Shown here piece after piece: positions 23,361 to 37,200 of a DNA stretch of 64,000 nucleotides. The notes below the pieces were generated by a model, which saw only the letters and a list, made by a program, of their open reading frames with translations, made no database searches and was not told the DNA's origin. Position 1 is the first letter of the stretch. The number at the start of each line of letters is the position of its first letter. This DNA comes from Sthenelais limicola (lineage: Eukaryota; Annelida; Polychaeta; Phyllodocida; Sigalionidae). The stretch is taken from assembly GCA_942159475.1 (NCBI GenBank), contig OW804098.1, forward strand, positions 111,110,620-111,174,619, written 5' to 3'. A program made the translations under genes and the position numbers.

Positions 23361-23640
23361 ATGTCCGATTCCACTGGATCGCTTATATATGTGCTCATGG
23401 CTCGCTCTTGCTGCACTTGTTTATATTGCGCTTGTCATTCGCTCATCATCCGCTAATATTTTTAGTGCAATACAAGCGCAGAGCGATTCTACTGGTGTGC
23501 TTGTTTCCTATATGAAATCAATAGCAAGTGCTTTAGTGCGCTCTCACTGCGCTCTTGGTCCGCTAGTTTTAAGGCAGAAAGAGCGTTGTGTTGCTGCTCT
23601 CATATCAAACACAACAGATATTAGCTCCCAAAGAAGCGCA
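23361..23640. mobile_element. Truncated copy of the 14976-15414 MITE
   Basis: The GATTCCACTGG start, GTGCTCATGGCTCGCTCTTGC and the following GCTC-rich body match the earlier element. The right terminal repeat is missing. Confidence 0.75.
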
Positions 23641-24942
23641 CATAGAAGTTTTTATTTACACTTGGTTACCAACTCCCCTTTTCGGGGTTAGTTCTGTTGG
23701 GCCAAGTTGATGAGATGTATTTAACAATCAATGAATTCTGTGTCCATTTGTTAAAGATTACTATACAATTTTAATGTGTTATTCTATGTCAGTTTTTTCA
23801 ATATCTCAAGTCTTAGAGTTAAGAAAGAATGGTAAAATAAAATAAAATACATGTCTAGATATAAAAGATAGTAGATAAAGGATAAAGTAGATCGATAATT
23901 CCCTTTCACTGTGTCACTCAAACATTGTGATGTGGAGTGTTAGTAATAATTGAATGTATTTCAGGATAGAGAAAACAGATAGAATAGTTGTATAAGCATA
24001 CAATTTTAGGAAACTCAGATAGACATGTCAGGATATTGAAAGAGATAAACCACTGTCATATGCACTGCTGCAGGTGGGAGTTCAAGGAACTAATGCATGG
24101 AAAATAAGGAGCCACAATAATTATTTTCAAACTTTGTCTTAAAAAGAACATGGTTGGGGGATAACAAAATGCCAAATGAAATGGATCTTAACATATTTTT
24201 TTATTCATTTTAGGGACCACCGAAGTGTAGTCCATTTTTCCCACAGTACTTTAGTTAATAGTATTAGTTTTTCGAAGATTTCAGACAGATGAATGAAATT
24301 TTTCTGTTAAACATTCTTCTAAACATAGCTACAACACAGGTTTACTCTCATGCATGAAAAAACAGGGTATCAACTTATTTAAAAAAATATTATTTAGCGT
24401 ACAGGTCTAGGAACTCAACATAACATGAGAAGTGCCCACATGTGCATAAAAGTTGATCAAATATCATCAGAAAAATCACTGAAAAAGTAGAAAACAAGTA
24501 TCAGAGATAGTCCAAACACCCTGACTCAATGCCTATGCCTCAATGCCGGTCAATGCCTATGAATTTGTTGATGTGCTTCATGGAGCAAAGGACTGCAGTG
24601 CAGAGGTAACGTCAGAGCTATTTTTAGACAACTACATTTTTATAGTATGCGTACCATAACAATATCTAAATTGCACCCAAACCTATTGCACCTCTAAAGA
24701 GGGATGCGCATATTATAAAAGGTTTTTATTCAAATATTATTTCATTACAATTACATGGATATATAAACAAAGAATAGGTTTCAGTCCTCTGCTCAATTAA
24801 ATAAATAAAATACAATAGCATTCTATCAATGAGATAATTATTAGTTAACATAAACAAATATAGAAGTACTTATTAAAAATCTTATTTCAATAAAATCGTT
24901 GGAATCCCCTTGATTTCATTATTGTAAATATGATGGTATCTC

Positions 24943-25142
24943 AAAATCAATTTCTTTATGGATTAATTATTGATTAATTTTCTTAGACACATCGCACATA
25001 TCAAGAAAACTATGGTAGATGTGTCATAAAAACCAGAGACTTAAAATCAATTTCTTTATGGATTAATTATGGATTAATTTTCTTAGACACATCACACATA
25101 TCAAGAAAACTATGGTAGATGTGTCATAAAAACCAGAGACAA
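24943..25142. repeat. 100-bp tandem duplication
   Basis: Two units of exactly 100 bp (AAAATCAATTTCTTTATGG...AACCAGAGAC) differ at only a few positions. They lie just upstream of the first recognised astacin exon. Confidence 0.93.
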
Positions 25143-25238
25143 ACTCACCTCTTCAGATGATTAAGATGACTTTATAATCATATTATGTTAAATAATTATA
25201 AATTGGTTCCCTAATCTCTTTACTCCCTTCATTTCCAG

Positions 25239-25299
25239 ATGATCAACGCTGTTGGAAGTGAGAGCATCGATGAAATAATTGAGCGGTCATTTAGAAGCC
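25239..25299 (+). CDS. Astacin exon: N-terminal propeptide
   Basis: The 61-base exon after TTTCCAG encodes [18 protein letters not shown].. in a frame that enters at phase 0 and leaves at phase 1, matching the next exon. The ATG directly at the acceptor is unlikely to be the real start because no signal peptide follows; an upstream exon should supply it. Confidence 0.65.
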
Positions 25300-28200
25300 G
25301 TAAGTGTTATACCAGTAATGTCCAGAAAGTGTGCAGACCTAGAGAGTCCTGCATTGGCATATTATAGAAATAGATTGCACATGCAAGGAATATTTCAATT
25401 ATTAATTACAACCATTGAATGGCTTGTGGCTAACACAGGGGTCATTATAAATAATGTATTTTCACCATTCTTTTCAATCACCATGAGGTGAATGCGTCAT
25501 TAAGATAAACCTGAAATGTGATGAATTAATGGGTGTTTATATTCATGCTTCCTATATTCATGTCTCCATGGGAAAGTGGTTAGAAGTGGTGTCATTCCAT
25601 TTTAATAGGAGTAAGAATTTGAGAGGCTAAGATCGCATTATGTGAGAAAAGTGAGTTAAATGGGGTCTGGGACCAGAGCTTTGGGTGGCAGTACTAAGAC
25701 TTTTGTGAAAAATAGTTTTTGCACGGGGCCATGACTTGTTTAGTTATTTATGTGAGTCATGATTACTGAAGCAGCATGAAATACAATCTTTGATTGTGTA
25801 CTGAAGTGTGATTCACAATTCAAACAAAATCATCTTTTATCCTATTACACAGGTAGTTCTTCTGGTGTTTCGGTGGACCACTCCATAGTCAGGGTTGAGT
25901 TGGATATGTTGTTTTCCATGGCAGACTATGAAGCCATGAGACAGAAGTAAGTCAAGATTTTATTTGTAATTGTTGCTTTTGTGAGATTGGGGCTTCTGAG
26001 TGACTCATCTATAAATGTAGTGGTTTAGTGGAAGCTGGGTAGCCAGGGGGTACCTAGGATAGTTTAACTTTTTTTTAGGTTAGTTCAAATTTGTTTAATC
26101 TATATATTAGGTGGAGCATCCCAATTGTTGTCAATTTTCTGAGGTCAATGAGATTAGTATTATTGGTATTTATATATATTTACCTCTGTACGCTGGTCAA
26201 CTAATTCACCTACCTTTGCAATCTATCGCTTCAAAGAGGTGAGGTACCTGCTGACTTTACGGCAGCAGTGATCACACCCATATATAAAAGGCCCTAGGAA
26301 CAAAACAAGTAACTATGGTCCCATCAGTTCAGTAAAACTACCAGCCAAAGTTCTAGAAAAACTTGTGTACCAGCAATTAACACCATACATAGAAACTAAT
26401 TACAAATTCTTTAAGCACCAGTTTGGCTTTTGGGGGTGGGGGTGGGCATGTCCATCCAGTACACACACCACAAGAATTTTAACTATGTATTTACAAATAT
26501 AAACAGCAGGGTTAGTATGGCAGTCGCCTTCTTGGATTTTCGAAAGGCATTTGGCACTGTAGATCATGTTATTCTCTTAAACAAATTATAAACTCTGGGA
26601 GTTGGAGACTACTCAGCTCTGGGATGGTTTAAAAAACTACCTATGAAACCTAATGTACTACATAAATGACAACAAACTGTAATGGCTAACAATATAATAT
26701 CATCTAATGAAACAATACTATGCAGGGTACCCCAAGGTACCACGTTAGGACCTTTAATGTTCATAGCTTATATTAACGATATACATGAAGAGATAAGAGG
26801 GTCAGAAGATCAGAAATGCAGTTATTTGCTGTTAATAGCAGATCTTTGGATTCTGCTGGGGTTCTGGATACTTATAAATTACTGTTTGGACAGGAAGTGG
26901 TCAAACCGGAAAACGGATGAAGTAAATTATTGTTCGGATTCAGGGGTTTATTTTGCGGATGTAGATTTATTTTGCGGATGTAGTTAAAATAAACCCCAGT
27001 CGGCGTTTCCGCTCAATCAGTCACTTACCTCATCAACTAGTTGTTTGTCGCCTAAATATCACTCCCAATAGCTCCAAAATCACCGATAATGTTCCAAATA
27101 TCACTGTAGAAGGATATTCCGCTTGCTGAATGGTGGTGAACAACGAAATAGGGAATAATCCGTTTGTCAATTCCTGCAAATCATCGTCATGTTCGCCGCA
27201 AGCGGCCATGACAGTTCCAGGGTTCAAGGTCGGGTCTTTACTAGAGTTTTTTGGTTGTTTTTCGTCGATTCCGCGTTCAGTTTGGAACGTGTATAAAGTC
27301 CTGGTCACATTAAAGTCATTCCTCCACTGTTTCCGATGGAAATATTAGCCATTTTAAAGTAAATACAGCCTAAGCCTCGCCATAACATGACGACAGTAGA
27401 CATCGTGCACGCCTCAGTTTGTTGACGTGTGGGTCACTTTCGAATGAAATCTTCCGTGCGCTATATAGACTACCATACACAATGCAAAGCCAAGTCAACG
27501 TGCACATGAGTGGCTATGCCGAAGGATCTCCACATCTCTTCCGGTCGCACGTATGGGTTCTGAAATCGCCATTCATTGAATACTTGATTCCCGTACACTA
27601 AATCTTCGCTATCGGGCTAAAACTATATTTAAATCATTTCTAGCGATTCAGATTTTTTATTTATCTCTTTTTCAAGTCCGTAGACACACGCAACACGGCA
27701 CTCGTAAACCGGAAGTCTCTGATGCTTTGGATAGCAAGCAGCGGATCCTTACGAAAACAGGCCGGCTCCCTGAACATAAACATAAGTAAATACCGACCTC
27801 TGATTGGCTGTTGTACCTGGATGTTCATTCTGCCAGCCGTCGCGTTACCATTTAGATTCCGACTAAAGCGTGCAAACTTGCGGGCGTGTAAACACATGGG
27901 TTCTGAAATCGCCATTCATTGAATACTAGATTCCCGTAGACTAAATCTTCGCTATCGGGCTAAAACAACATTTAAAACATTTCTACCGATTCAAATCTTT
28001 TATTTATTTCTTTTTTTAAGTCCCTAGACACACGCAACACGGCATTGGAAAACCGGAAGTCGCTGATGCTTTGGATAGCAAGCAGCGGATCCTTGCGAAA
28101 ACACGCCGGCCGGTTTGAAAAGTAACATCAGTAAATACGCACCTCTGATTGGCTGTTGTAGCTGGAGCTTCATTCGGCAAGCCGTTGCATTACCATGTAG

Positions 28201-31200
28201 ATTCCGACTAAAGCGGTGCAAACTTGCGGGCGTGTAAACACATGGTTTCTGAACTCGCCATTCATTTATTACTTGATTTCCATAAAGGAAAACTTCGCTA
28301 TCCGCTTAAAACAATATTTAAAACATTTCTACCGATTCAAATCTTTTATTTATTTCTTTTTTAAGTCCCTAGACACACGGACACGGCATTCGTAAACCGG
28401 AAGTCTGATGCTTGGTTGCCTGTAAAAAGTGGAAGCTTCGTTTGTTTCTGGAACGGAGAATGCGGCTGACGTAAACGACATTCTGAAGTTATCATTAGGT
28501 TTACATATGTGATATTGGTTAGAAATAGGTAAAATAATCTAAATATTAGAATGTGATGGGTTAAAATGTGTAAAACATCCTGATTTGGATGTTATGAAGG
28601 CTGCATTTGACTCGGTCCTTTCCATGTCAGATGTAAAATAGTAACCTATGTATTGGAGTTAAGGAGTTAAATTATTGGAGTTCTTCATGCTGTAAGTACA
28701 TCTAAAACCTTTTTTTGAGCCTAATATTTGTTAATATGTGTTTAAACAGTGTTATTGAATCCAAAAATCGGCTATTAAAGTGATTAATTCCCTCGATTTT
28801 GTGTCTTCGGCTTTTGCTTGAAAATAAACCCCTCGGCCCTCCGGGCCTCGGGGTTTATTTTCAAGCAAATGCCTCAGACACAAAATCTCGAGAAATTAAT
28901 CACATAATGACACTGCCCTAAACAATAGTCTCAATGATGTTATACCCTTGGGAGCATTAATCTACCTAATTGTATAGTCTAATTATGAATTAAAAGCACT
29001 TCCGCCACCTGACGGTATAACAATTGTGATAACATGGAATGTGAACAGACCTTGCAAGGCAACCTAGATAAGGTTGATAAACGGTGCATAATATAATATA
29101 AATATACAATTGAATAAAGCAGAGCTACCACGATTACTTGTGTAAAAATTTAAGCCCAATCAGAATGGAACTGATTGGGAATAGCAGGAAGAGTCAAATT
29201 CTCACTGCGTACCTCATATGCGAAGTTGTTTACATTGTAGTTGGATACTATATTTTAAAGTCTGAGTACGCTATGAGGGTCAATGGGAAGATCTGCTCGT
29301 TGCAGATATTATATTCCAATTTCGATGTACATGTGCTTTGAAATAAAACCATAATAATAATATAAGTAATTGTATTACTATTACCATTGAATATTTTATT
29401 ACAACATTAAACCGGTTACAAGAGGGAAAACAAACAGCAAAATTAAAGCCATTTAACAGTGTCCAGAGACAAAAATAGATATGTGTTTTAGTATTAGTTT
29501 ATAGACAAAAGGGTGTGCAGTTCTTGTGACCACATTCTTAAGAAGGTTGGGAAACCCCACCCGTGCACCCATAACAGTGATGCTGGGATTTAAGGCCAAG
29601 TGACTCTTATTTCATACACTGACATCACATGTGACCACAGTTTCTCCAAATATAAAGATCAGATATAATATTTAAATATATAGACTTCATTTGATATGTT
29701 ACCGTTATCAATAATCCAAAAGCATTCAAGGTCATGACAACCTTGAAAGGTAAGTATTTGTACATGGTCTTGGGCAGGGAAAGTGGTACCATATTCATGA
29801 CAGCCTGTGCCCCCAAACCCAAGAACTTGCCCAAATCATGGACATTCTCATAATGTTGTTCGATGCAAATTGCCTCCTTATAACTCTACTGCTACCATGC
29901 AAATGATACCACGCCTACTGTGAGGTCATGACTGCCTTCTATCCCAATCGATTCTACATATAACATATAAACAGTTTCTAGATTGGCAGTGGTGTAGCAT
30001 GAATTAAAATAAGCTAAAAAGCAGTTAAAAGGGAAATTGCTTAAAACAAAACAAACTTGAAGTAAAAACAAGGACAATTAAACTAGAGTCAATATGTTTC
30101 AGAGATACATCAGTAGCAGGAGGCACAAGTGGGCGCAGAAGGAAAAAGAGGAAAGCTAGACGAAGTACTTCCAACCGCTGGACAAACAATGAAGTACCAT
30201 TTAAAATCAGTGCAACATTCTGTAAGTATCCAATATTAGTAAAGATACCAGACTGGATATATATGTGCAGGTGAACCATCACTGATTATATTGGGGAAGT
30301 CACGCCCCTAACTACGCCACCTAGGTAACCACGCCCCCCTTGGTCCCCGGTTATGACGTCTCCCCCGTGTTTACACATGACGTCATAGTCGGTAAGCTTC
30401 CACGCCCTCCCATTCGTTCCACTCTCAACCGCTTCCTCGCCCAAGCTGCACGTATAATTTTTTCTTTATATTATATTGTATTTGTTATGGTGAAGATAAA
30501 ACCTCCTGATGAAGGTTTCAAGGCCATTCCTCTGTTCTGTGTTCATTCCGGCGTAGTGCGGGCGTACATGTAATAACAACCTGGCTTTTGGCTGGCTACC
30601 CTTTATGTTTTTGGTTTTATTGGTTTTATTCACCATAATATACTGCCATCTGGGCTTTTACACTTCTAAGGTATTTTCATGTTGTCTCCCTCCATATTTC
30701 CTTTTTTTCTTTTGTGGTACAATCGCTAAAAGGGTATCTCTCAAGTTTAGGGCAACTGTCCACTTTCTATTAGTTCCTATTAATGTGATTAACTTCCTAT
30801 CACAACTAAAATGTTTATTTGATATTTTATTATAAAAATAGCCAATTACAGTGGTGAGGGAGAAAAATCACAGCAGGGTGCCACTGGAGCTATATCCAGG
30901 CAAAACATGGTGGTTTGTGATGTCAGGAGAGGGACTGGTACAGCTGGTCCAGCATGGGTTCAGTACTAGATACACTGAGATGCCACTGAGGATACCCAAA
31001 ACCCTTCATTTTCCAAAAAATGCCTTCATCTGTCAATCTCTAATACCTACAGTATTGTAACCACAAGTGTAGCTTCCTCTCATATAAATGGGTAATTCAT
31101 AATCAAATTTTAGACATGATTTCTAGGGCAAAGAAAAAGTTATTTACATGTGCACTCACAACTTTCAAGCCAGTCCTCAACATATGGAATTCTATCTTAA

Positions 31201-34200
31201 TTGGGACTAACTACAATTATGTGACAGCTCTGCATGGTGCCACATGTCAAAACCCCCAGTCCAGTTGGGTCTTCAAAGCATATAGATTAGCAGCAGCTGT
31301 TGGTCTGTCCCAGGAGCTGAGCTCAGTTGGGGGTGAAACCATTAAGTGAGTGACTTGAAGGGGTGATGTTGGCTCTTGACTTTGATAAGCTCCCTATATG
31401 TTATCAATTAGTCAGGTGACTCTGTCTCTGAGTCAAATGTTGTTATCCCTCTCATGAGATCACAGATTTGGAGGGGTGAGAGTGAGGGGGCGTTGGCTTT
31501 CTGCCAATATCTGCCCATATTAATTGTGATTTTTTAGCATTGTATTAGCATCAACATCAAATTGAGACAAATTGAGATACATATGGAAATATGAGTAGAT
31601 GAAGAAATAAAAATAGAATGATATGTAATAATCTTGCAGGATACCCTCTAAAGGTAAATGCCAGCGCCGTCAGTACTGCAGCAGGCGGGAATTCAAGAAA
31701 CTAATGCATGAAAAAGTATAGGTCATAATATTGTTGGGGGAATATAAAAAGCAAAAAAAACCAGATGTTATCATAATGTTTTGTGTTGAAGTTTACTTCC
31801 ATTCACTATTGATGTCAATGGGGAAAACTCATTGTAATACAAGTTCAGCTGTATAACTGATTTTTATAGTTAATTTACCCCTATTTCTTTTCATTGGGAG
31901 GATAGAATAACATGTCAGCTATGTGTATGCAGATTTTAAAGAAAATTGCATGATTCAATTGTCTGCTATTGCGGGTAATTCCGGAAATACTAGTTTTCCA
32001 ATAGGCTTCTATAATGAACAGTAGTAAATTTCAGCGGTCCATGAAACAAAAACTAATTCAATGACATATGGTTGGGGGGGGGGGGGGGGGGGCTTTTGGG
32101 GTTTCCAAAACCATGTTCTTTCTAGATCCAAAGTTTTAAAATATTCCATGATTCATTCATTTTTGATTAAACACTGGCATTTACCTTCATGGCACACAGA
32201 GGTAATTGTACATGCTTTTATAGACTAGAAATAACATTTTCACTTAACTCAAATACAAATGTTGACACATATATTTATGTCGCAAGAAACAATCATGATC
32301 TTTTTTTAAATAAAGATCTGAAATACATTCATCGCTTTTTCTTTCTTTTACTCTCCCTTCCTCCAAATATAGGCCTCTGACCTCCCTTTGACCTTCTCGC
32401 CCACCTTCTACCCATGCTCTTAATTTCTTAACTATTTCTTCTACAAATACAATATAGGGCCGCCCTTTATTAGTTTAATTGAAACCGAAAACAAAATCAC
32501 AACCAAAATTGTTGAATGCAGACACCTGAATGTGTGCGGTCAAGTGAGGTCTGTGGCCGTGGTATAAATACAACTATAAATGACCTTTATTTGTCCTAGA
32601 GGAGGAGGCATCAGTGTCATAATCAATTATGCATGCATAACAAACCATTCTTGTATCTCGGCCACCATCCCGACATGGTGAAGCCTATTAGTCAGGATCC
32701 GCCAAGATTTCCAAATAACGCACTATTTCCCATTTCACCGGCCTCCACTAGTTGGCATATCATGAGTATCCCACATCCCTTTAACACACATATTATCATT
32801 TATTTGTTTCTTATTTCTAATTGTCCAGCTTTCCGTGACTGGTCCCATTTTGACGCAGCTGTGGAGGAGTTGAATAGATATACCTGTCTTAATATCCGAC
32901 CCTACAGAAGCTCTGATAGGAACTATGTTAATGTTGTCGATGGGGATGAGTAAGTATTTTAAAGATGTATCCTCCACTTTTGGGATCAATTTGATTGCAA
33001 AGATGTTCATTTTCTCAACACCCAGTACCACACTTTCACTCCAATAAACTTATACATTACGGGGTATATTATATGGACCTAATTTAGGAAATCTATGGCT
33101 TGGATCCGACCCCGCTTATGGTAGGATCAGTTTATATTCCTCCCACAATCCTTCACTCCTCTCTCTCCACACTGTAAGAAATCAGCTAAAAATTCATCTG
33201 GATCCACATAATAACCTGTTGTTTCCGGGTATGAACTGTAGTTTACATGGATTCAGCGTGCATGCATGGAATCCATGTAATAGCTTGTAATCCCAAGCTA
33301 ATTTTACACTGTTCCCGCACACTGTTCCCACTGTTCAGTCAAGCATGCTAAGGCCACCTGCAGTGGCTAGCTATTGTTTCAGTAGAGCTATCTAGAGCCA
33401 GAGACAGTCCATTACGTAATGGACTGTCTCTGGTATAGCTTTGTGCATGCACCAGTGATTTCTAGGTCAGCCCAACACTGGACTGCAGGTTTGAAAACAC
33501 AACGACTTTTACCCTCAACCAGTGAGGGAGGACAATACAACTCACAGGACGGATTGTTTATGCACAGGTCCATTTGAGGAATATGGCAATAATTTCAGGT
33601 AAGTAATATATGTTTTGTATTGTATTGTACGCCGATAGGAATTGTAGCGTATTGTAGGGTATTTCTGATGTATTTTCGATCGGGGAAGCAAACTGAATTG
33701 ATTAACAGGGATCATAGTAAGGGCTTTGTACTCGTAAATAACGAGTATATTTTGCTGTGGACGAGTACCATTGCTGGTGCACTCGTCCACACTTACGAGT
33801 ACCAACACAGGGCAAATTAAAAGATTGTAAATTATTTTCTCTCTTCCTAGTCCCCCCTCTTTCTCTGTGACCTCTCCTCCTTATGCTCACTTACATGATT
33901 ACATTCGATTCAATATTTTATTTAATGATCTGCTAACATGCATTCTACAATGAATACAATTATCAATTATGTTTCAAACATTTCCGAAAGCTTTTCTAAC
34001 CAACTTCTCCCTCTCCCGTCCCTCCCCCTTAATACCCTGCCCTCCCCTTGAGGTTATTCACTACTGGTGATACAATGTAATTGTATACTTATTATTACAA
34101 ATATCCTATACAGTTTAATGTTATTTACAAAATATCGGTACAGTTATTCATACAATCAAATAAATGTTCTTTGTTTAGTTGCTGCTCTTTTTTCATTAAG

Positions 34201-37200
34201 ATAAAGGCTTTATCTTGTTTTTACTTCTACAATTGTATATGGTCGATTCTCATGAAACGGTTCCAAATGGGTATTTTTTAAAATGTCATTGGAATGAAAT
34301 GAAATTGCTAGCAAAGGTGCTCTATATGGGACACTTTTGAGACCCCCATTTATGTCCCGATCTACTAAATATTTATATGTCAGATAGATATATATTGAGG
34401 CATGTCAATAAGGATTGGTTTTTATATATTTTATAATCAATTTTAGATTTTACTTTGAAATAGTAAACTAACCCAGGTGAACACTCAGCAAACTTTTATC
34501 TACAGCAACTCACAAAGGGATTGAGGCTTAACTGTTTTAAGCTGTATGTTATTCTTTACAGAAGCTGGTATGAAGAAGTACACCTACAAGAAAATGATGA
34601 ACCACAATGATGAAATGATGATTTTCTGAGGGTAAATAAAAGACTGGGAGTGTGGGGGTTCAAGATCTTTGCCGGGTTTTACATGGATTCAAAGTAATTT
34701 TTACACAGATCTACTGTAATTTAGAGCCAGGTTTTACATGGATTCAGAGTAAATTTTTACACGGATCCACTGGAATTTTGAGCTGGGTTTTACATGGATT
34801 CAGAGTAAAATTTACACGGATCTACTGTTGTTTGGAACCAGGTTTTACAAGGATTCAGAGTAAGTTTTTACACGGGATCCATGTAATTTTACACAAAAAT
34901 GTAATTTTACACGGAAAAACTGTCATCCAAAAACACAGTGGAATCCCTGTAAAATTACACGGATTTGACTGAAGGACCGCTTACAGTGCAGTACCCACCA
35001 TAACCTATGGTTGGGCCTCCACGATCATCCTCTTCCCCATCCCTCCTGTGCTTACTATAACTTATAGAATGACTAAAGTAGTTTCTCCTTGAGTAACAAA
35101 CATTTCTACTATTAATACCAACAGATGTTCATCTTTCGTTGGGATGATAGGTGGAGGACAAAGTCTCACCTTAAAGGGATCTTGTCGACAGGTGAGCATA
35201 ACTTAATAATACTTCTTGAAGAATACTGCTCAGTTTGTCGTAAGATAAATTAGGTTTGGCAGCAGAGCAAGAAATGAATGAATGCAAACACAAAAAAGTA
35301 GGTGTTAAGTTCAGAACAGAGAAAAGAGGAGGTCTTAATCCATTTAATCTGGGTTATTTATACCCCATAGATTCACAATCGATAAGTCTGCCAGGTCGCG
35401 CTACTGAGTCTTTCAATAAAAAACACAAAGTTTCAATCTAAACTTAATAACCATGATTTAAACTTAATAACTATGATTCATCGTATTAAAATAGGCTCTA
35501 TAATCAGAAAATATAAAAAGTAGGTTCTGAAGAAAACTATGAGCCCCTATATTTCATACACTTTACATATTTTCTTTCATCGTATCATATTCAAGTGGGC
35601 ATAAGAAAAATGAGTCTCAAATTGCCAAAAGGATATTTTTCAAATAGTGAGCACCACACCTAAAGACAGAAAATCACTCTGACAACCGCAGAGTGTTACC
35701 TTGTACCAGGATATCAAAATAGACCCATATGAAGTACATGTATATGAAATGCTAAGAAATTATGGGAAGATGTATATCATGTGCGAGGGATGAAAGAGGC
35801 GTAGAATGGAGCAGCAAGTTGTTGTGATGGTGAAATCGTTTGGGCTGGTCGACATGGGGCCTGAGTTTTAGGGACTTATGTGTGTCCTCCGTATTGTATA
35901 TTCTTTTGATGAACAGCATACCCTTATATAATGTGATATGTACGCATCTCCAAAATATATCCACACTTCCTTTTTCCTCAGAAATCTGTCATTATACATG
36001 AGTTTGGCCATGCAATAGGGTTCCACCATGAGCACAATCGACCAGAGAGAGATGATTATGTTGCCATCCTATCTGAAAACATCGAGATGGATGGGCAAGA
36101 TCAATTTGTCAAAGATTTTGCTTGGCGTATCAATGATTATGGTGTGCAGTACGACTACAGGAGTGTTATGCACTATAGTCAACATGTAAGTATTAATCTG
36201 TTTCTTTTCATCAGATAACCTGTTAGTAGCATTGGATGTTGTGTGATACATTGTGGGAAGGTGCAAAGAACAGTAACATACTTTGTTGGGAAGGGGAAGT
36301 TCCTTGACCATACAGTACCATAGGGTTAACCACTTCCTACCGACCTACAGCCTGTTGTAAAGAATGGAATTCTTTGGAGGTTGATAACTTGACCTAATTA
36401 ATTCCCAGCTATGGCAGGATCCATGCCACGGGCCACCATGGTGTGGAAGAGGTAACCCCTGCATCCCTGACTGTCACGTCTATCTCTAATTACTTGCAGT
36501 CAGAGCAAATCAGTGGCCGGATTGTAGGACTACAGAGCAGTCCTACCACTGTTGGACATCAGTCTCCAGGCCAATCCCTTACATCAATCAAAATAAAAAA
36601 CAATATTTACTGCTAAAAACTGCAAGTTCATGGATTTCCAGTGGTTTATTTTGCTTTGAAATCATTTATAATTGGTTGTTAATGTGCATTTGCCCTTTCT
36701 GCAACTAAAGGTATTAGTATTAGGCCAGGAGATTCCTTGGGCCTGCGGCCCTAGGCATAGTCCATGGGCCAGGGGGGGTCATGAGTACCATCTCGGGGGA
36801 CGGATTCTCACCTATCCCAAAAAATAGAAGGGGTCATGGGCTTTCAAATGAGCTATGATACGCTTTTCAAATGAGTGGCTTATTGGCCACCAGGGGGCGC
36901 TGAAGGTGAATATTTTCAGTTTTTACCCCATTTATGGTTGAAATATTATCCGTACAGCTTCATGCATGTAAAACCAATTAAGTAGTGTAACATTACCTAT
37001 TGATTAATGTATAACTTATGTTGATAGCATTATTAACTGATTTTGAATAAATTTTTGAATATTTAAAAAAAAGCGGTTTTGGAAAATTTCCTGTTTTTCC
37101 ATAAAAACACTTGACTTTTTCAGCATGAAATATTTGATATATTGCCAGGCATACATTAAATCATTTATTAGGCATATTCTGCTAAATGATGGAAAGCAAA

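Larger units (their letters stand above)
18192..28908. mobile_element. 10.7-kb region bounded by long inverted arms
   Basis: The arm at 18192-19915 (1.72 kb) is repeated in inverse orientation at 26832-28908 (2.08 kb). Both outer ends carry the same 124-bp hairpin, and both inner ends share TTAATAGCAGATCTTTGG or its complement. The length difference comes mainly from a roughly 340-bp tandem unit present about twice in the left arm and three times in the right. The middle holds unrelated repeats, two astacin exons and a LINE fragment, so the pair may be two inverted copies of one element rather than one giant transposon. No transposase is seen. Confidence 0.7.

Noticed and set aside
24557..24608. 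Short ATG exon ending at AG|GTAAC
   Set aside because: Would leave phase 2, while the next exon needs phase 0; not hydrophobic.
34652..34972. 106-codon frame with repeated [13 protein letters not shown] units
   Set aside because: Translation of the intronic minisatellite.
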